From Amycolatopsis sp. NBRC 101858 (GTDB taxonomy: Bacteria; Actinomycetota; Actinomycetes; Mycobacteriales; Pseudonocardiaceae): a stretch of DNA of 64,000 nucleotides. The stretch covers positions 434,001 through 498,000 of the forward strand of contig NZ_BSTD01000002.1 of NCBI RefSeq assembly GCF_030269325.1, in the 5' to 3' direction. Below the pieces are notes generated by a model. That model had not been told where the DNA came from and searched no databases. It worked only from the letters and a program-made list of their open reading frames with translations. Of the stretch, positions 1 to 8,142 are shown piece by piece (position 1 is the first letter of the stretch; each line of letters opens with the position of its first letter). The translations under genes and the position numbers were made by a program.

Positions 1-1533
1 GTGCTCGATGGTGATCGTGTCGTCCTCCGGGGGCTCGGGGCGCTCGCCCACCTCGGGCAGCGCGCCCGCGCCGACCACGATGTGCAGGCCGGTCGCCTGG
101 ATCACCCGGCGGCCGCCGGCGTCGATGAGGTCGTTGGCGCCGCGGCCGGCGGGCAGCCCGTCTTCGTCGAGCCCGGTGGGCAGCGCCAGCCAGTAGTCGC
201 CCGGCTGGTTGGCCGGGCGCCGCAGCGCGGGGTTGTCGGCCCACACGAACCCGGTCACCACGGCGTCGTTGACCAGCCCGCGGTTGTGCGCCAGCAGCGC
301 GCGCATCTTCGGGTAGACCGGCGTCATCAACCCGGTCCGGTCGAAGGCGAACGGTGACGCGATCGGCTTGTCGTGCAGGCCCACGGTGGGGTCGATCGGG
401 TCGGCGACGCTGGGCGAGTCCGACACGACGTTCTGTCCGTAGTGGAGGGTCGTGACGTGCCTCCCGTCGGCCACGTAGCCGGTGACCTCGCCCATGTCGA
501 CGGCCGGGTTGTCGCCCCTGGCCCGGTCGGTCACGTCGCGCAGCCGGTTCACCGCGCCCTGCACGCCGGTGGTGAGCTGGGCCCGCTGCCCGGCTTCGGC
601 CGAGATGAGCGCGAGCTCGACGGTGTAGCCGCCGCCCGTGCTGAACTGGTGGATCGCCCTGCTGATGCGCAGCGTCCCCGCCGGGACCCCGGCCAGGCCG
701 GTGACCTCGGCGACCTGGCCGACGCGCAGTCCCGGGTGCCCCAGCACGGTCAGGTTCATCGTGGTCCGCACCGGCGGGGCCGGTTCGGCGGCGGAATCCT
801 CGCCGTCGGTGGTGTCCAGCGCGACGATGTTGGTGTCCGGGTCGAACGCCATCGGGGCGACGTCGTCGGCCGCGCCGACCGCCGCGCCGGTGAACACTTT
901 CCCGTCCCGCACCACGAGCGCGACGTCGGCCCGGTCGGCCAGCCGCCGCAATGCGTCCAAAATGGACCCGGCGCGGGTGGTGAAGCCGGTCAGCTCGCCG
1001 GGCAGCGTGGAGCCCTTGGCGAGTTCCACCTGCGGGGACCGCAGCAGCTCGCCGGCGAAGTCCTGGGCGGGGGTCCGGTCGGGCACGCTGATCGCGGCCA
1101 GCTTCGTGCGCAGCAGGTAGCCCGCCTCCTCCTGCCCGTAGAGCGTCGTGCGGGCCAGCCCGTCCTGGCCGACGAAGCCGGTCACGCGGGTGATCCGCCC
1201 GGACAGCACGAGGCCGCCGTCGCCGGTGCGCGTGACCGGTTCGTCGAAGTAGCCCAGGTGCACCGAGACGCTCAACGGGGCGTTGGCCCGCACGGCCCGG
1301 ATCAGCTCGGTTGTCCTGGTCGGCAGGTTGATCAGGGTGATCTCGAAGGTGTCCGCCGACGCGCCCTCGGTCATCACGACCTTGATGTCGGCGTCGAGCA
1401 CCACGGACCCGGCGAGGACGTCGTTGGAGACGGTGATCGGCAGCCCGAGGCCGGTGACCGACGCCGCCACGTCCGCGAGGCCGGCCGACGCCGCTTGACC
1501 GATCTCGACCTTGTACCAGATGACGAAGCTCAT
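1..1533 (-). CDS. Baseplate hub protein of a contractile-tail-like system (partial, runs off left edge)
   Basis: Minus-strand frame opens with ATG at 1533 and stays open for 511 codons to the window edge, so the C-terminus is missing. The protein starts MSFVIWYKVEIGQ. Its N-terminal ~330 residues alternate beta-rich segments (SVVLDADIKVVMTEG, LVLSGRITRV, TTLYGQEEAGYLL, LRISRAIHQFSTGGGYTVEL) in the style of phage gpD/Mu gp44/T4 gp27 hub proteins. The last part (GQNVVSD, DKPIASPFAFDRTGLMTPVYPKMRAL) looks like an added domain that could lead into a spike. It overlaps the upstream stop by 4 nt (ATGA), so it is translationally coupled. It would sit at the base of the tube. The hub assignment rests on fold-like pattern plus position after sheath and tube; no specific family hit can be claimed. 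Confidence 0.6.
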   Translation of the reverse strand, partial: MSFVIWYKVEIGQAASAGLADVAASVTGLGLPITVSNDVLAGSVVLDADIKVVMTEGASADTFEITLINLPTRTTELIRAVRANAPLSVSVHLGYFDEPVTRTGDGGLVLSGRITRVTGFVGQDGLARTTLYGQEEAGYLLRTKLAAISVPDRTPAQDFAGELLRSPQVELAKGSTLPGELTGFTTRAGSILDALRRLADRADVALVVRDGKVFTGAAVGAADDVAPMAFDPDTNIVALDTTDGEDSAAEPAPPVRTTMNLTVLGHPGLRVGQVAEVTGLAGVPAGTLRISRAIHQFSTGGGYTVELALISAEAGQRAQLTTGVQGAVNRLRDVTDRARGDNPAVDMGEVTGYVADGRHVTTLHYGQNVVSDSPSVADPIDPTVGLHDKPIASPFAFDRTGLMTPVYPKMRALLAHNRGLVNDAVVTGFVWADNPALRRPANQPGDYWLALPTGLDEDGLPAGRGANDLIDAGGRRVIQATGLHIVVGAGALPEVGERPEPPEDDTITIEH

Positions 1534-1892
1534 CGCAGGGCCACCCCGCCGACCACTTCGGACCCGAACGAGCCGAAACCGTTGAGGTTGCGCAGATCCA
1601 GCCGCATCGTGCGGAAGACCAGCGCCAGCTCGGCCGCGTGGTACTCCACGTCCGGCACCAGCTTGCGGCGCAGCAGCGGCACCAGCCCGGCCGGCTCTTC
1701 CCTGCCCACTTCCACCACGAGGAACGCCCCCTTGACCGGCAACTCCAGCTGCCCGGCGCCGCCGACCAGCTCTTCCGCCACGTTCGCGTGCAACCGGAAC
1801 CGGTACGAACGACCGGCCACGGCGAGCCGGAACGCCTGAGGGAATCCCTCCGCCGGGTCGATCGGCAGCCGCCGGAAACTCAACGCCGTCAT
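1530..1892 (-). CDS. Small phage-tail-operon protein, unknown function
   Basis: 120 residues, ATG preceded by AGGA four to five bases upstream. It begins MTALSFRRLPIDPAEGFPQ and is a compact mostly beta protein without membrane segments. It lies between the 167-aa protein and the hub gene and overlaps the hub start. In Mu/PBSX-type tails this slot holds small baseplate or LysM-type adaptor proteins, so an adaptor between tube and hub is a reasonable inference, but no LysM motif is visible. Function unassigned. Confidence 0.55.
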   Translation of the reverse strand: MTALSFRRLPIDPAEGFPQAFRLAVAGRSYRFRLHANVAEELVGGAGQLELPVKGAFLVVEVGREEPAGLVPLLRRKLVPDVEYHAAELALVFRTMRLDLRNLNGFGSFGSEVVGGVALR

Positions 1893-1905
1893 TCCTGCCT
1901 TTCCG

Positions 1906-2409
1906 TCAGATGAAGGAGCCCAGTGAGCGGGCGATCGGGTTGGCCGCCGGCCCGGACGGCACGGCGGCGGTGGCGGCGGCCAGGCTGAGATCCGCCACCT
2001 CGCCGAGCACCGCGCTCAGGCTCGAGCGAGGTACCTGCTGCAGGGTGATCGACACGTCGAGCGCCTCGCGCTTGGCCACGCTCTGGGTGAAGCGCAGGTC
2101 GGTGATCTGCATGTCCAGGCTGATCGTGAGACCGGAGACGACCGGGATCCCCGACGCGGCGAGCGTCGGCGCCACCGCGGCGACGAGCAGCCGCGAGACC
2201 AGCGCCAGCGCCTCCAGCTCCTTCTTCTGCGTCAGCCGCTGCGGGCCGAGCAGCACCGCTTCGAGCACGATCGTCTTGTTCGTCGGCTGGGTGGCCTGCG
2301 AGAACCGGCTGCCCATGATGCGCTCGATCCGGTACCCCTCGGTCACGGTCATGCTCTGCACGTACCGCAGCTGGACCGGCCCGACGAGCACGGGCACGTT
2401 CGTCGCCAT
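1906..2409 (-). CDS. Tail-operon protein, possible baseplate/tube-initiator component
   Basis: 167 residues from ATG at 2409, with a strong GGGGGAGGA ribosome site seven bases upstream; a GTG one codon earlier is less likely. Sequence starts MATNVPVLVGPVQLRYVQSM and includes a long amphipathic helix with many Leu/Ala (KKELEALALVSRLLVAAVAP), then beta segments (LTISLDMQITDLRF, LDVSITLQQVP) and an Ala/Pro-rich tail. Position corresponds to Mu gp43 or PBSX XkdP, between the tape-measure slot and the hub. No family is recognised from sequence alone. Confidence 0.5.
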   Translation of the reverse strand: MATNVPVLVGPVQLRYVQSMTVTEGYRIERIMGSRFSQATQPTNKTIVLEAVLLGPQRLTQKKELEALALVSRLLVAAVAPTLAASGIPVVSGLTISLDMQITDLRFTQSVAKREALDVSITLQQVPRSSLSAVLGEVADLSLAAATAAVPSGPAANPIARSLGSFI

Positions 2410-2430
2410 CACGTTCCTCCCCCGAAGCGG

Positions 2431-2697
2431 CTACAGCCGCGTCGCCAGTTCCCGGTCCAGCTCGCCGAAGACGTACTCGGCGACCCTGCGGACCTCGTCG
2501 TCCGGCAACGTCCCGACGACCTCGACCCGGACCGGGAAGTAGTAGTTGACGACCGCGTCGTGCTCCGGTCCCGGTGAGATGAGCGCTTCGCTGCCCGGCT
2601 GGGGCACGATGTACTCGCCCTCGTGCACGAGGGCGATCCCGGTGCGGTCCACCCGCCCGCCCGCGGCGAAGCCGGGCACCTCGAACTCGTCGTCCAC
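2431..2697 (-). CDS. Short tape-measure-like tail protein (88 aa)
   Basis: 88 residues from GTG at 2697, five bases after the tube stop codon. The segment GGRVDRTGIALVHEGEYIVP closely resembles the glycine-rich motif (GG.V....LALVGE.GPE.V.P) found near the C-terminus of many phage tail tape-measure proteins. Here it forms most of a very small protein, followed by an acidic helix (PDDEVRRVAEYVFGELDRELA). It occupies the slot where Mu gp41/gp42 (chaperone and tape measure) sit. Whether it is a vestigial tape measure, a minimal length determinant or an unrelated baseplate factor cannot be decided here. Confidence 0.5.
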   Translation of the reverse strand: MDDEFEVPGFAAGGRVDRTGIALVHEGEYIVPQPGSEALISPGPEHDAVVNYYFPVRVEVVGTLPDDEVRRVAEYVFGELDRELATRL

Positions 2698-2701
2698 GGT
2701 G

Positions 2702-3094
2702 CTACGCCTCGATGCCGACGGAGAGCGACATGCAGGTGAAGCTCGCCTGGGGCACCCCGTCGACCACGACGTTGCTCGGGTTCGCCGAGGTGGCGACGCA
2801 CCGCGCGAACTTCATGGCGTTGAAGGCCCAGTCCGTGCCCTTCTTCTCGGCCACCACGATCTGGAACTCGGTGCCGTCGACGGCGAGCTTCGTCAGGTCG
2901 GCGACCGCGGCGGCCACCGCGGGCACGCCCATCGTGAAGGTGAAGGTGAAGGGCTGGCGCACGAAGCCGACGTTGTCGGCCTCGATGCTGTGCAGCACGG
3001 TGTGCGGCACGTTGAAGGTCGGCGTGAACGTCGAGATCGGAGTGATCGTGGCGTCCCCGAGCCGGACTTCGAGCCGCGTGTTCCAGTCGGCCAT
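2702..3094 (-). CDS. Tail tube-like protein
   Basis: 130 residues starting MADWNTRLEVRLGDATITPI, 13 bases after the sheath stop. Short size, lack of charged tails, and alternating beta strands (LEVRLGDATITPISTFTPTF, QPFTFTFTMGVP, TEFQIVVAEKKG, ASFTCMSLSVGIEA) fit the tail-tube/Hcp-like beta-barrel, which is usually 120-170 residues. Placement immediately after the sheath gene is the invariant order in contractile tails. It would stack as hexameric rings inside the sheath. Family assignment is by size, secondary structure and neighbour, not by a diagnostic motif. Confidence 0.6.
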   Translation of the reverse strand: MADWNTRLEVRLGDATITPISTFTPTFNVPHTVLHSIEADNVGFVRQPFTFTFTMGVPAVAAAVADLTKLAVDGTEFQIVVAEKKGTDWAFNAMKFARCVATSANPSNVVVDGVPQASFTCMSLSVGIEA

Positions 3095-3107
3095 CGGCTA
3101 ACCTCTC

Positions 3108-4238
3108 CTACTCGAATTTCAGCGTGATGGAGATCCGGTGCATGGCGCCGGCGTAGCGCACCGCGGCCAGCACCTGGACCAGACGCTGGACATTGGCGGT
3201 GTGAATCCGGTTGAGCTCGTCCGCGGTCAGCGTCGCCGGATCCTTGTCCAGCAGGACGAGCAGCGGGACGATCAGCTCGAAACCGTCGAGCACCTCGGCG
3301 CTCACCAGCGGGCCGAGCACCGCTTCCATCTGCGCCACCAGCGCGCGCAGGCCGGACCGGCTGATCCGCAGGTTGCCGATGCTCTTGATCAGCTGCGCCT
3401 TCAGCCGGAAGGACACGTCGTCGACCGTGCGGACGATGTCGATGAACTTCTTGCCCGCCGGGTCACCGGTGTAGCCCTCACCCAGGAACACGCCTTGCCC
3501 GGGGATCAGCGACGGTGACGTGAGCCAGTTGATGCCCTGCCCGCCCGGGCCACCGGCGTCGAGGTTCTCCGAGCCGTTGATCAGGTCGATCTGGGCCGCG
3601 GTGAAAGGGGCGTTGTTGACCCGGACCGGTTTGAGCAGCAGGGAAACGTGCGGCTCGTAGCCGGCGATGGCCCCGGTGACCGCGGCGGCCACGTCCTGGT
3701 CGCTCTGGTGCGCGACGTAGACCATGCGCTCGTTCGCGAGCGCTTTCGGGACGTCGGCGACGGTGGTCGAGCCCTTGGTGAGCATGGCCACCCCCATCCG
3801 CTCCTGGCCGTCGCCACCGGTGGTGGACACCGACACGACGTGGTCGACCAGCAGCGCCAGCGGGCCGCCCGCGGTGGTCGCGGCCGCGGTGACCGGGGTG
3901 TTGGCGAGCATCACGAGCTGGACGTTCAGCGCGGCGACGGCCCGCAGCGCGGCGGCGAAGTCGGGCGTCGCGGAGTTCACCGCGACGCCGTACACCAGCG
4001 TCGGCCCCGGTGTCTGGCCGAACGCGAGCGCGATCGCCTCGCCCAGTTCGCCGGGTGCGCGGCGGCGTGCTTCGCTGGGGTCGGTGAACGCGACCGGCAC
4101 CCCGGCCACGAGCGGGTCGGGCGGTGGATTGGTTGCCGGCAGGGTGAACCGGCCCACGATCGCGACGTCGCCGAACGCGCGCACGGCCGGTGCGAACAGG
4201 TTGACCTGTGGTTTGACACGGATGTACCGGACGGTCAT
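3108..4238 (-). CDS. Contractile tail sheath protein
   Basis: 376 residues from ATG at 4238, preceded by GAAGGAGG. The frame extends further upstream, but that part reads as basic shadow sequence and crosses the 47-aa gene, so the internal ATG is chosen. The C-terminal third carries the typical sheath pattern: FIDIVRTVDDVSFRLKAQLI, then an arginine-bearing helix (NLRISRSGLRALVAQMEAVL) and a terminal beta strand AMHRISITLKFE that swaps between subunits. The N-terminal two thirds resemble the variable outer domains. Contractile phages, pyocins and injection systems all need this protein to drive the tube. At 376 aa it is short for the family (often 380-500). Confidence 0.75.
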   Translation of the reverse strand: MTVRYIRVKPQVNLFAPAVRAFGDVAIVGRFTLPATNPPPDPLVAGVPVAFTDPSEARRRAPGELGEAIALAFGQTPGPTLVYGVAVNSATPDFAAALRAVAALNVQLVMLANTPVTAAATTAGGPLALLVDHVVSVSTTGGDGQERMGVAMLTKGSTTVADVPKALANERMVYVAHQSDQDVAAAVTGAIAGYEPHVSLLLKPVRVNNAPFTAAQIDLINGSENLDAGGPGGQGINWLTSPSLIPGQGVFLGEGYTGDPAGKKFIDIVRTVDDVSFRLKAQLIKSIGNLRISRSGLRALVAQMEAVLGPLVSAEVLDGFELIVPLLVLLDKDPATLTADELNRIHTANVQRLVQVLAAVRYAGAMHRISITLKFE

Positions 4239-4249
4239 CGGCCCCTCCT

Positions 4250-4393
4250 TCAGTGGTATTTGCGAACGAGCCGGGCGCGCAGGAGCTCGAGCGCCTCGGG
4301 GTCGAGCTCCGCGGTTTCCGGGCGTTCCTCGGTGGGAGCGGTGGTGGGCGGCTCGGGATCTTCGCGCCGCTCGCGGTCCGGTTTGGTCGGCAT
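4250..4393 (-). CDS. 47-aa acidic protein upstream of the sheath
   Basis: A 47-codon frame from ATG at 4393 to TGA, placed 11 bases before the sheath ATG and 9 bases after the end of the 275-aa gene. It starts MPTKPDRERREDPEPPTT and ends RARLVRKYH, with a disordered acidic N-half and a helical basic C-end. Mu-like phages have a small protein (gp38, DUF2635) in exactly this slot before the sheath, so the placement supports it as real. No sequence match can be asserted. Confidence 0.5.
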   Translation of the reverse strand: MPTKPDRERREDPEPPTTAPTEERPETAELDPEALELLRARLVRKYH

Positions 4394-4402
4394 CGGGGTT
4401 CC

Positions 4403-5230
4403 TCACTCCGCGGTCAGGACCAGGCTGGCTACGCCTTGGGCGGCGTAGACCTGTTCCACATCAGTGGCTTCGAGCCCGGCGGCGCCGAGCGCGGCGGCGG
4501 ACAGGATCACCGCCGTCGCGTAGGCGGCGATGGGCTCGGCCGGGATTTGCGCCGGGGTCGGACCGGTCAGGTCCTTCGCGGCGTCCTGGACCAGGCGCAC
4601 CGCGCGCAGCCCGTCGGCCAGGCTGAACGGGTCCGCCACCACCGCCGCCAGGGTGACCGGCAGGGTGTGCGTACTGGCCGGATCGGCCGGGTCGAACGGC
4701 CCCGGTTCGCGGAGCCGGATCTCGGTCACGACGTAGTCGAAGGCTTCTCGCAGCTCCTCCACCGTGGTGATGTGGTGGCGGGCCATGAACTCGTCCAGGT
4801 CGATGAAGGCGAACCGCGCGCGGAACTCGTCGAGCGTGCGGAACGTGGCGAAACCCTTGGCCAGCACCGCTTCGGCACCACCGGGATCGACTTCGGCGGC
4901 CACGGTCACCGTCAGGTGGGCGAGCAGGTCGACCCAGACCGGGTTCGCCGGTGCGGGCACGTCCAAGGTCAGGTCGGTGCGGCTGAAGGTGGGGACGGTC
5001 TGCGACCAGCCTCCGGTCCGGCGGCCCACCGGGAACAGCGGGTGCTCGAGTTCGACCGACTCCGCCGTGACCCCGCGCACCTGGTCGATCCGGGCCGCCG
5101 ACAGGTCGTAGCTCGCACCCAGCATCGTCCGGATGCCGGCTGCGGTGGTGTCGGCGGGTGGGAGCAGCGCCGCGGCGAGCCTGGTCGCGTCGCTCAGTTC
5201 GAGCAGCACCCGGTCCCTGAACGAAGCCAT
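4403..5230 (-). CDS. First gene of tail-like operon; possible tail-terminator-like protein
   Basis: 275 residues from ATG at 5230, the first gene after a 104-nt intergenic region. It opens MASFRDRVLLELSDATRLAA; the middle has a beta region (RTDLTLDVPAPANPVWVDLL, HLTVTVAAEVDP) like a small Ig or tail-terminator fold, followed by helical segments (DLDEFMARHHITTVEELREA). Mu gp36/gp37 (connector and terminator proteins) occupy this place before gp38 and the sheath. The role is inferred from order only. No signal peptide or membrane segment. Confidence 0.5.
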   Translation of the reverse strand: MASFRDRVLLELSDATRLAAALLPPADTTAAGIRTMLGASYDLSAARIDQVRGVTAESVELEHPLFPVGRRTGGWSQTVPTFSRTDLTLDVPAPANPVWVDLLAHLTVTVAAEVDPGGAEAVLAKGFATFRTLDEFRARFAFIDLDEFMARHHITTVEELREAFDYVVTEIRLREPGPFDPADPASTHTLPVTLAAVVADPFSLADGLRAVRLVQDAAKDLTGPTPAQIPAEPIAAYATAVILSAAALGAAGLEATDVEQVYAAQGVASLVLTAE

Positions 5231-5283
5231 CCCACCCGCCCTGCCACCCCGGTTTCGCCGACCGCGTCACCCTGACAGGGGCC

Positions 5284-5312
5284 GTCGACAATCCGTCGAC
5301 AGTCCGCCGACA
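5284..5312. promoter_or_regulatory. Three heptamer direct repeats with 11-bp period upstream of the tail operon
   Basis: On the minus strand TGTCGGC, TGTCGAC and TGTCGAC start every 11 bases (5312, 5301, 5290), with a degenerate TGTCAGG at 5277, 13 bases on. This sits 54-82 bases before the ATG of the first tail gene. One-turn spacing of heptamers is the format of SARP/AfsR-type activator boxes. No good -10 hexamer is obvious after it. Confidence 0.4.
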
Positions 5313-5334
5313 GGCGTTGCGGGGGCGAGCAGCG

Positions 5335-6552
5335 TCAGCGGGTGAGTGGCAGGGCTGCCATCCCGCGCAAGGCCGGGTTCGGGCGTCGCCGCACCTCGCC
5401 CGCGATCCGCAATCCCGGGAAGCGCTTACCCAGCTGTTCGAGCAGCACGGTCATCTCCAGCCGGGCCACTGCCGCGCCGAGGCACAGGTGCAGGCCGTGC
5501 CCGAAGAACAAGCCCCGGCCGGCGCTGCGGGTGATGTCGAACCGGTCCGGGTCCGCGAAGCGCGCCGGGTCCCGGTTCGCCGCTCCGATGAGCACCACCA
5601 CCAAGTCGCCGGCCGCGATTTCCACCCCGTCGACAACCGCCGGCCGGACGGCCGCGCGCTGGCTCATCTGGGCGGCTCCGTCCCACCGCAGCATTTCCTC
5701 GGCCGCCCCGGCCGCGAGACCGGGATCCCCTGCGAGCAGGGCGAACTGCTCCGGCCGGGTCACCAGGGCGTGGATCCCGAGCCCCAGTGCACCAGCGGTG
5801 GTTTCGTAGCCGCCGCCGAACAACACGAGCAGCGAGTTGAGCACGTCCTCGGCGGACATCAGCTCCGCGTCCGGGGTGGGCCGGGCCAGCAGCGCGGACG
5901 TGAGGTCGTCCCGCGGTTCCGCGCGCCGCCGCGCGATCAGGTCGACGAAGTAGGCGCGGAACTCGACGGCGGCCGCGTCGACCTCCGCGCGCAGGTCCGC
6001 CGACATCGCCGGATCGACCTGCTTGCCGATCAGGTCGGTGACGCGGCGGAGCCGGTCGTGGTCGGCGTCGGGCACGCCGACGAGGTCGCCGATCACCGCC
6101 ATCCCGAGCGGGTAGAGCACCGTGCCGACGAAGTCCGCCGCGGTCCCGTCCGCCGTGGCGTCGGCGAAGTCGTCCAAGACTCGGTCGACGGCCCGGCGGA
6201 CCGCGGGCTCCAGCGCCTGGACGCGCCGGACGGTGAAGTCCCGCATGAGCAAGCGGCGCTCGCGCGTGTGTTCCGGCGGGTTCTTCCACGGCAGGAGATC
6301 GGCCAGCAGCACCATCGCCGGGTTGTCGCGCCAGCCCGGCCGGTGCCGGTCGCGCCACTGCGCGTCCAGCACCAGGAACGTCTCGCCGTCGGCGAGCACC
6401 TGCTGGCAGTCGGCGAACCGGCTGAGCACCCAGCCCTCGAAGGCCGCGCTGCGGAAGATCGGCGTTTCTTCGCGCAGCTTCGCGTAAACCGGGTACGGGT
6501 CGGCGAGGCCGGCGGGCGTGGACAGGGACAGCAGGGCATCGTCGGCGGACAT
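5335..6552 (-). CDS. Cytochrome P450 monooxygenase
   Basis: 405 residues; ATG at 6552 has GAGGGGAGC just upstream. The heme-ligand loop FGHGLHLCLGAAVARLE places the cysteine near residue 357. The I-helix segment reads FGGGYETTAGALG, with the acid-Thr pair used for O2 activation, and the K-helix has EEMLRWDG. N-terminus MSADDALLSLSTPAGLADPYPVYAKLREE lacks a membrane anchor, so it is a soluble class I bacterial P450 needing ferredoxin and reductase, neither of which is adjacent. Substrate unknown. It precedes the tail-like operon on the same strand, but the 104-nt gap with its own repeats suggests separate transcription. Confidence 0.9.
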   Translation of the reverse strand: MSADDALLSLSTPAGLADPYPVYAKLREETPIFRSAAFEGWVLSRFADCQQVLADGETFLVLDAQWRDRHRPGWRDNPAMVLLADLLPWKNPPEHTRERRLLMRDFTVRRVQALEPAVRRAVDRVLDDFADATADGTAADFVGTVLYPLGMAVIGDLVGVPDADHDRLRRVTDLIGKQVDPAMSADLRAEVDAAAVEFRAYFVDLIARRRAEPRDDLTSALLARPTPDAELMSAEDVLNSLLVLFGGGYETTAGALGLGIHALVTRPEQFALLAGDPGLAAGAAEEMLRWDGAAQMSQRAAVRPAVVDGVEIAAGDLVVVLIGAANRDPARFADPDRFDITRSAGRGLFFGHGLHLCLGAAVARLEMTVLLEQLGKRFPGLRIAGEVRRRPNPALRGMAALPLTR

Positions 6553-6659
6553 GGTGCTCCCCTCGGGTGGCGAACCGGTGCCCGCAGTCTTCTCCCGGCT
6601 CCCGCGCCGGGGCAGGGCCCGGCCGCGGCTTCACCCGGATGGCAGGACCCGCGGACCGG

Positions 6660-7369
6660 TCACCGGATCGGCAGGAAGGCCGCGACGTCGGCGAGCGCGT
6701 CCAAGGTGGCGCGGTCGACGTGCCCGGTGGCGGTGTCGGCCTCGGCGACGACCATGCCGGGACCGTCCGGGCGGGATTCGTAGTGCAGCCCGGTCATCCG
6801 CACCCCGGTGATCCCGAGGACGGCCGCGATCTCCAGCGGCCGCACGTCGCCGCTGCCCTGCACCGCCTCGACCCGCTCGAACGCCTTCGCCTGCTCCTTC
6901 GACCGGAAACCGACTCGCACCACCGAGATCACCGCGGCGTTGCCGTGCCCGTCCCCGACCGCCAGCAGCATCCGGTCCAGCGCCGTGCACGGCGTCCCGG
7001 CCAGGAAGTCCCGCACCTTGCCCGACGCCGCCGCGACGCAGTCGCCCTCGCGCTCCAGCCGCCGGACCACGCGCTTGAGCTCCTTGACCTTGAGCCGGCT
7101 CCACGCCTCCTGCGGTTTCCCGCGTTTGGCGGACTCGCGAGCTTCGGCGCGGCGCGTCGTGAGCGAGCGGCCCGGCAGTGCGTCGACGACGTCGCCGGCG
7201 CTGTCCCGGCCAGCGCCTCCGGGGCCGCCCCGCCCGCCGCACCGCCGAAGGCCCCGGCCCCGCCCGCGCCCCCGGCGATCGCGGCGGCGGCGACCGCCGC
7301 GACGACCACGCCCGTCCCCTTGTCGCGGATATAGATCCGCTTGCCGTCCTTCGTGATCCAACGCCCCAT
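6660..7369 (-). pseudogene. Small membrane-anchored protein gene with an apparent frameshift
   Basis: Two frames must be joined to give one sensible protein of about 236 residues. The frame from ATG 7369 gives MGRWITKDGKRIYIRDKGTG and an Ala/Gly-rich hydrophobic stretch, then decays into Arg/Ser shadow sequence. The frame ending at 6660 gives sensible sequence from about 7200 onward (DALPGRSLTTRRAEARES, GFRSKEQAKAFERVEAVQGS, ending DVAAFLPIR), while its upstream part is shadow. One extra base near 7180-7230 would fuse them; this stretch is GC homopolymer-rich. It may be a sequencing error, a true mutation or a slippage site. Function not recognised. Confidence 0.6.
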
Positions 7370-7444
7370 GCGATCCCCCTCGACAGCATCATCGAGGCGA
7401 TCACCGCGGCCGGGGGCGGGTGGCCGGAGACTGACCGGGATCTG

Positions 7445-8086
7445 TCAGGTCCGGGACTTCGCCGGCGGGTCGGTGTAGAGCGTGGCCCAGACGATGTCGG
7501 TGAGGACTTCGATGACGGTGGCGTCGCGGGCCGGGTCGGCTCCGCGCACCAGCTGGTAGCCCGCCCGCTCGACCATCCACGTGAGGACCGCCGCCGTCTC
7601 GGCCGGGTGGACCGGCCGCATCACCTCGGCGGCCTGGCCGCGTTCGATCGCTTCCCGGGTGGCGTCGATGATCGACTGCATCAGCGTGCGCAGCTCGTCG
7701 GCGACCGACGGGTCGTAGGCCGCCGTCTCGGTGATGATCGTGAAGGCCGCCGCCCGGTGGCGGTAGACGGCCACGATCGCCGTGATGGCCGTGGTCAGCC
7801 CCGCGCGGCCGGCGTGCTCCGCCGTCTCCCACCAGGCACCGGTCACGTCGCGCAGCTCGCTCAGCACGGTGGTGGCGAGCCGCCGGACCAGGTCGCCCTT
7901 GTCTTCGAAGTGGACGTAGAACGTCGAGCGGGAGATGCCGGCCGCCGCGGCCAGGCGCTCGACGCTCAGCTCGGTGAAGCTCGCGCCCGCGCCGACCAGC
8001 TCCTCGGTGGCCGCGAACAGGCGGCGCTCCAGCTCGTCCCGGCGGTCCTGGCGCTTGCCGGCGGCGGGCCGGGTGACTGAAGGCAT
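7445..8086 (-). CDS. TetR family transcriptional regulator
   Basis: 213 residues. N-terminal helix-turn-helix at about residues 45-64 (LSVERLAAAAGISRSTFYVHFEDKGDLVRRL) is the classic TetR signature. The C-terminal region is an all-helical ligand-binding domain of normal length. It is transcribed away from the membrane protein starting at 8223, and the 136-nt shared region holds a 13-bp palindrome, so it probably represses that gene and itself. Ligand unknown. Confidence 0.9.
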   Translation of the reverse strand: MPSVTRPAAGKRQDRRDELERRLFAATEELVGAGASFTELSVERLAAAAGISRSTFYVHFEDKGDLVRRLATTVLSELRDVTGAWWETAEHAGRAGLTTAITAIVAVYRHRAAAFTIITETAAYDPSVADELRTLMQSIIDATREAIERGQAAEVMRPVHPAETAAVLTWMVERAGYQLVRGADPARDATVIEVLTDIVWATLYTDPPAKSRT

Positions 8087-8142
8087 CGGTTACTCCACAT
8101 CGGCGATCCAGATCACCCGCATCCTAGCCGGACGCCAAGTCC

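Noticed and set aside
373..1839. Plus-strand 488-codon open frame opposite the hub gene
   Set aside because: Composition is His/Gly/Arg/Val shadow typical of the antisense frame of GC-rich coding DNA; the minus-strand frame gives a sensible beta-rich protein continuous with the operon.
3108..4406. Longer sheath reading frame starting at 4406
   Set aside because: The extra N-terminal part is basic low-complexity, overlaps the 47-aa gene and lacks a ribosome site; ATG 4238 has GAAGGAGG before it.
1..5230. Complete prophage
   Set aside because: No integrase, capsid, terminase, portal or lysis genes and no attachment-site repeats were seen in the window; only tail-type genes are present.
5335..6552. 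P450 as part of the tail-like operon
   Set aside because: A 104-nt gap with its own repeats separates them, and no functional link is known.
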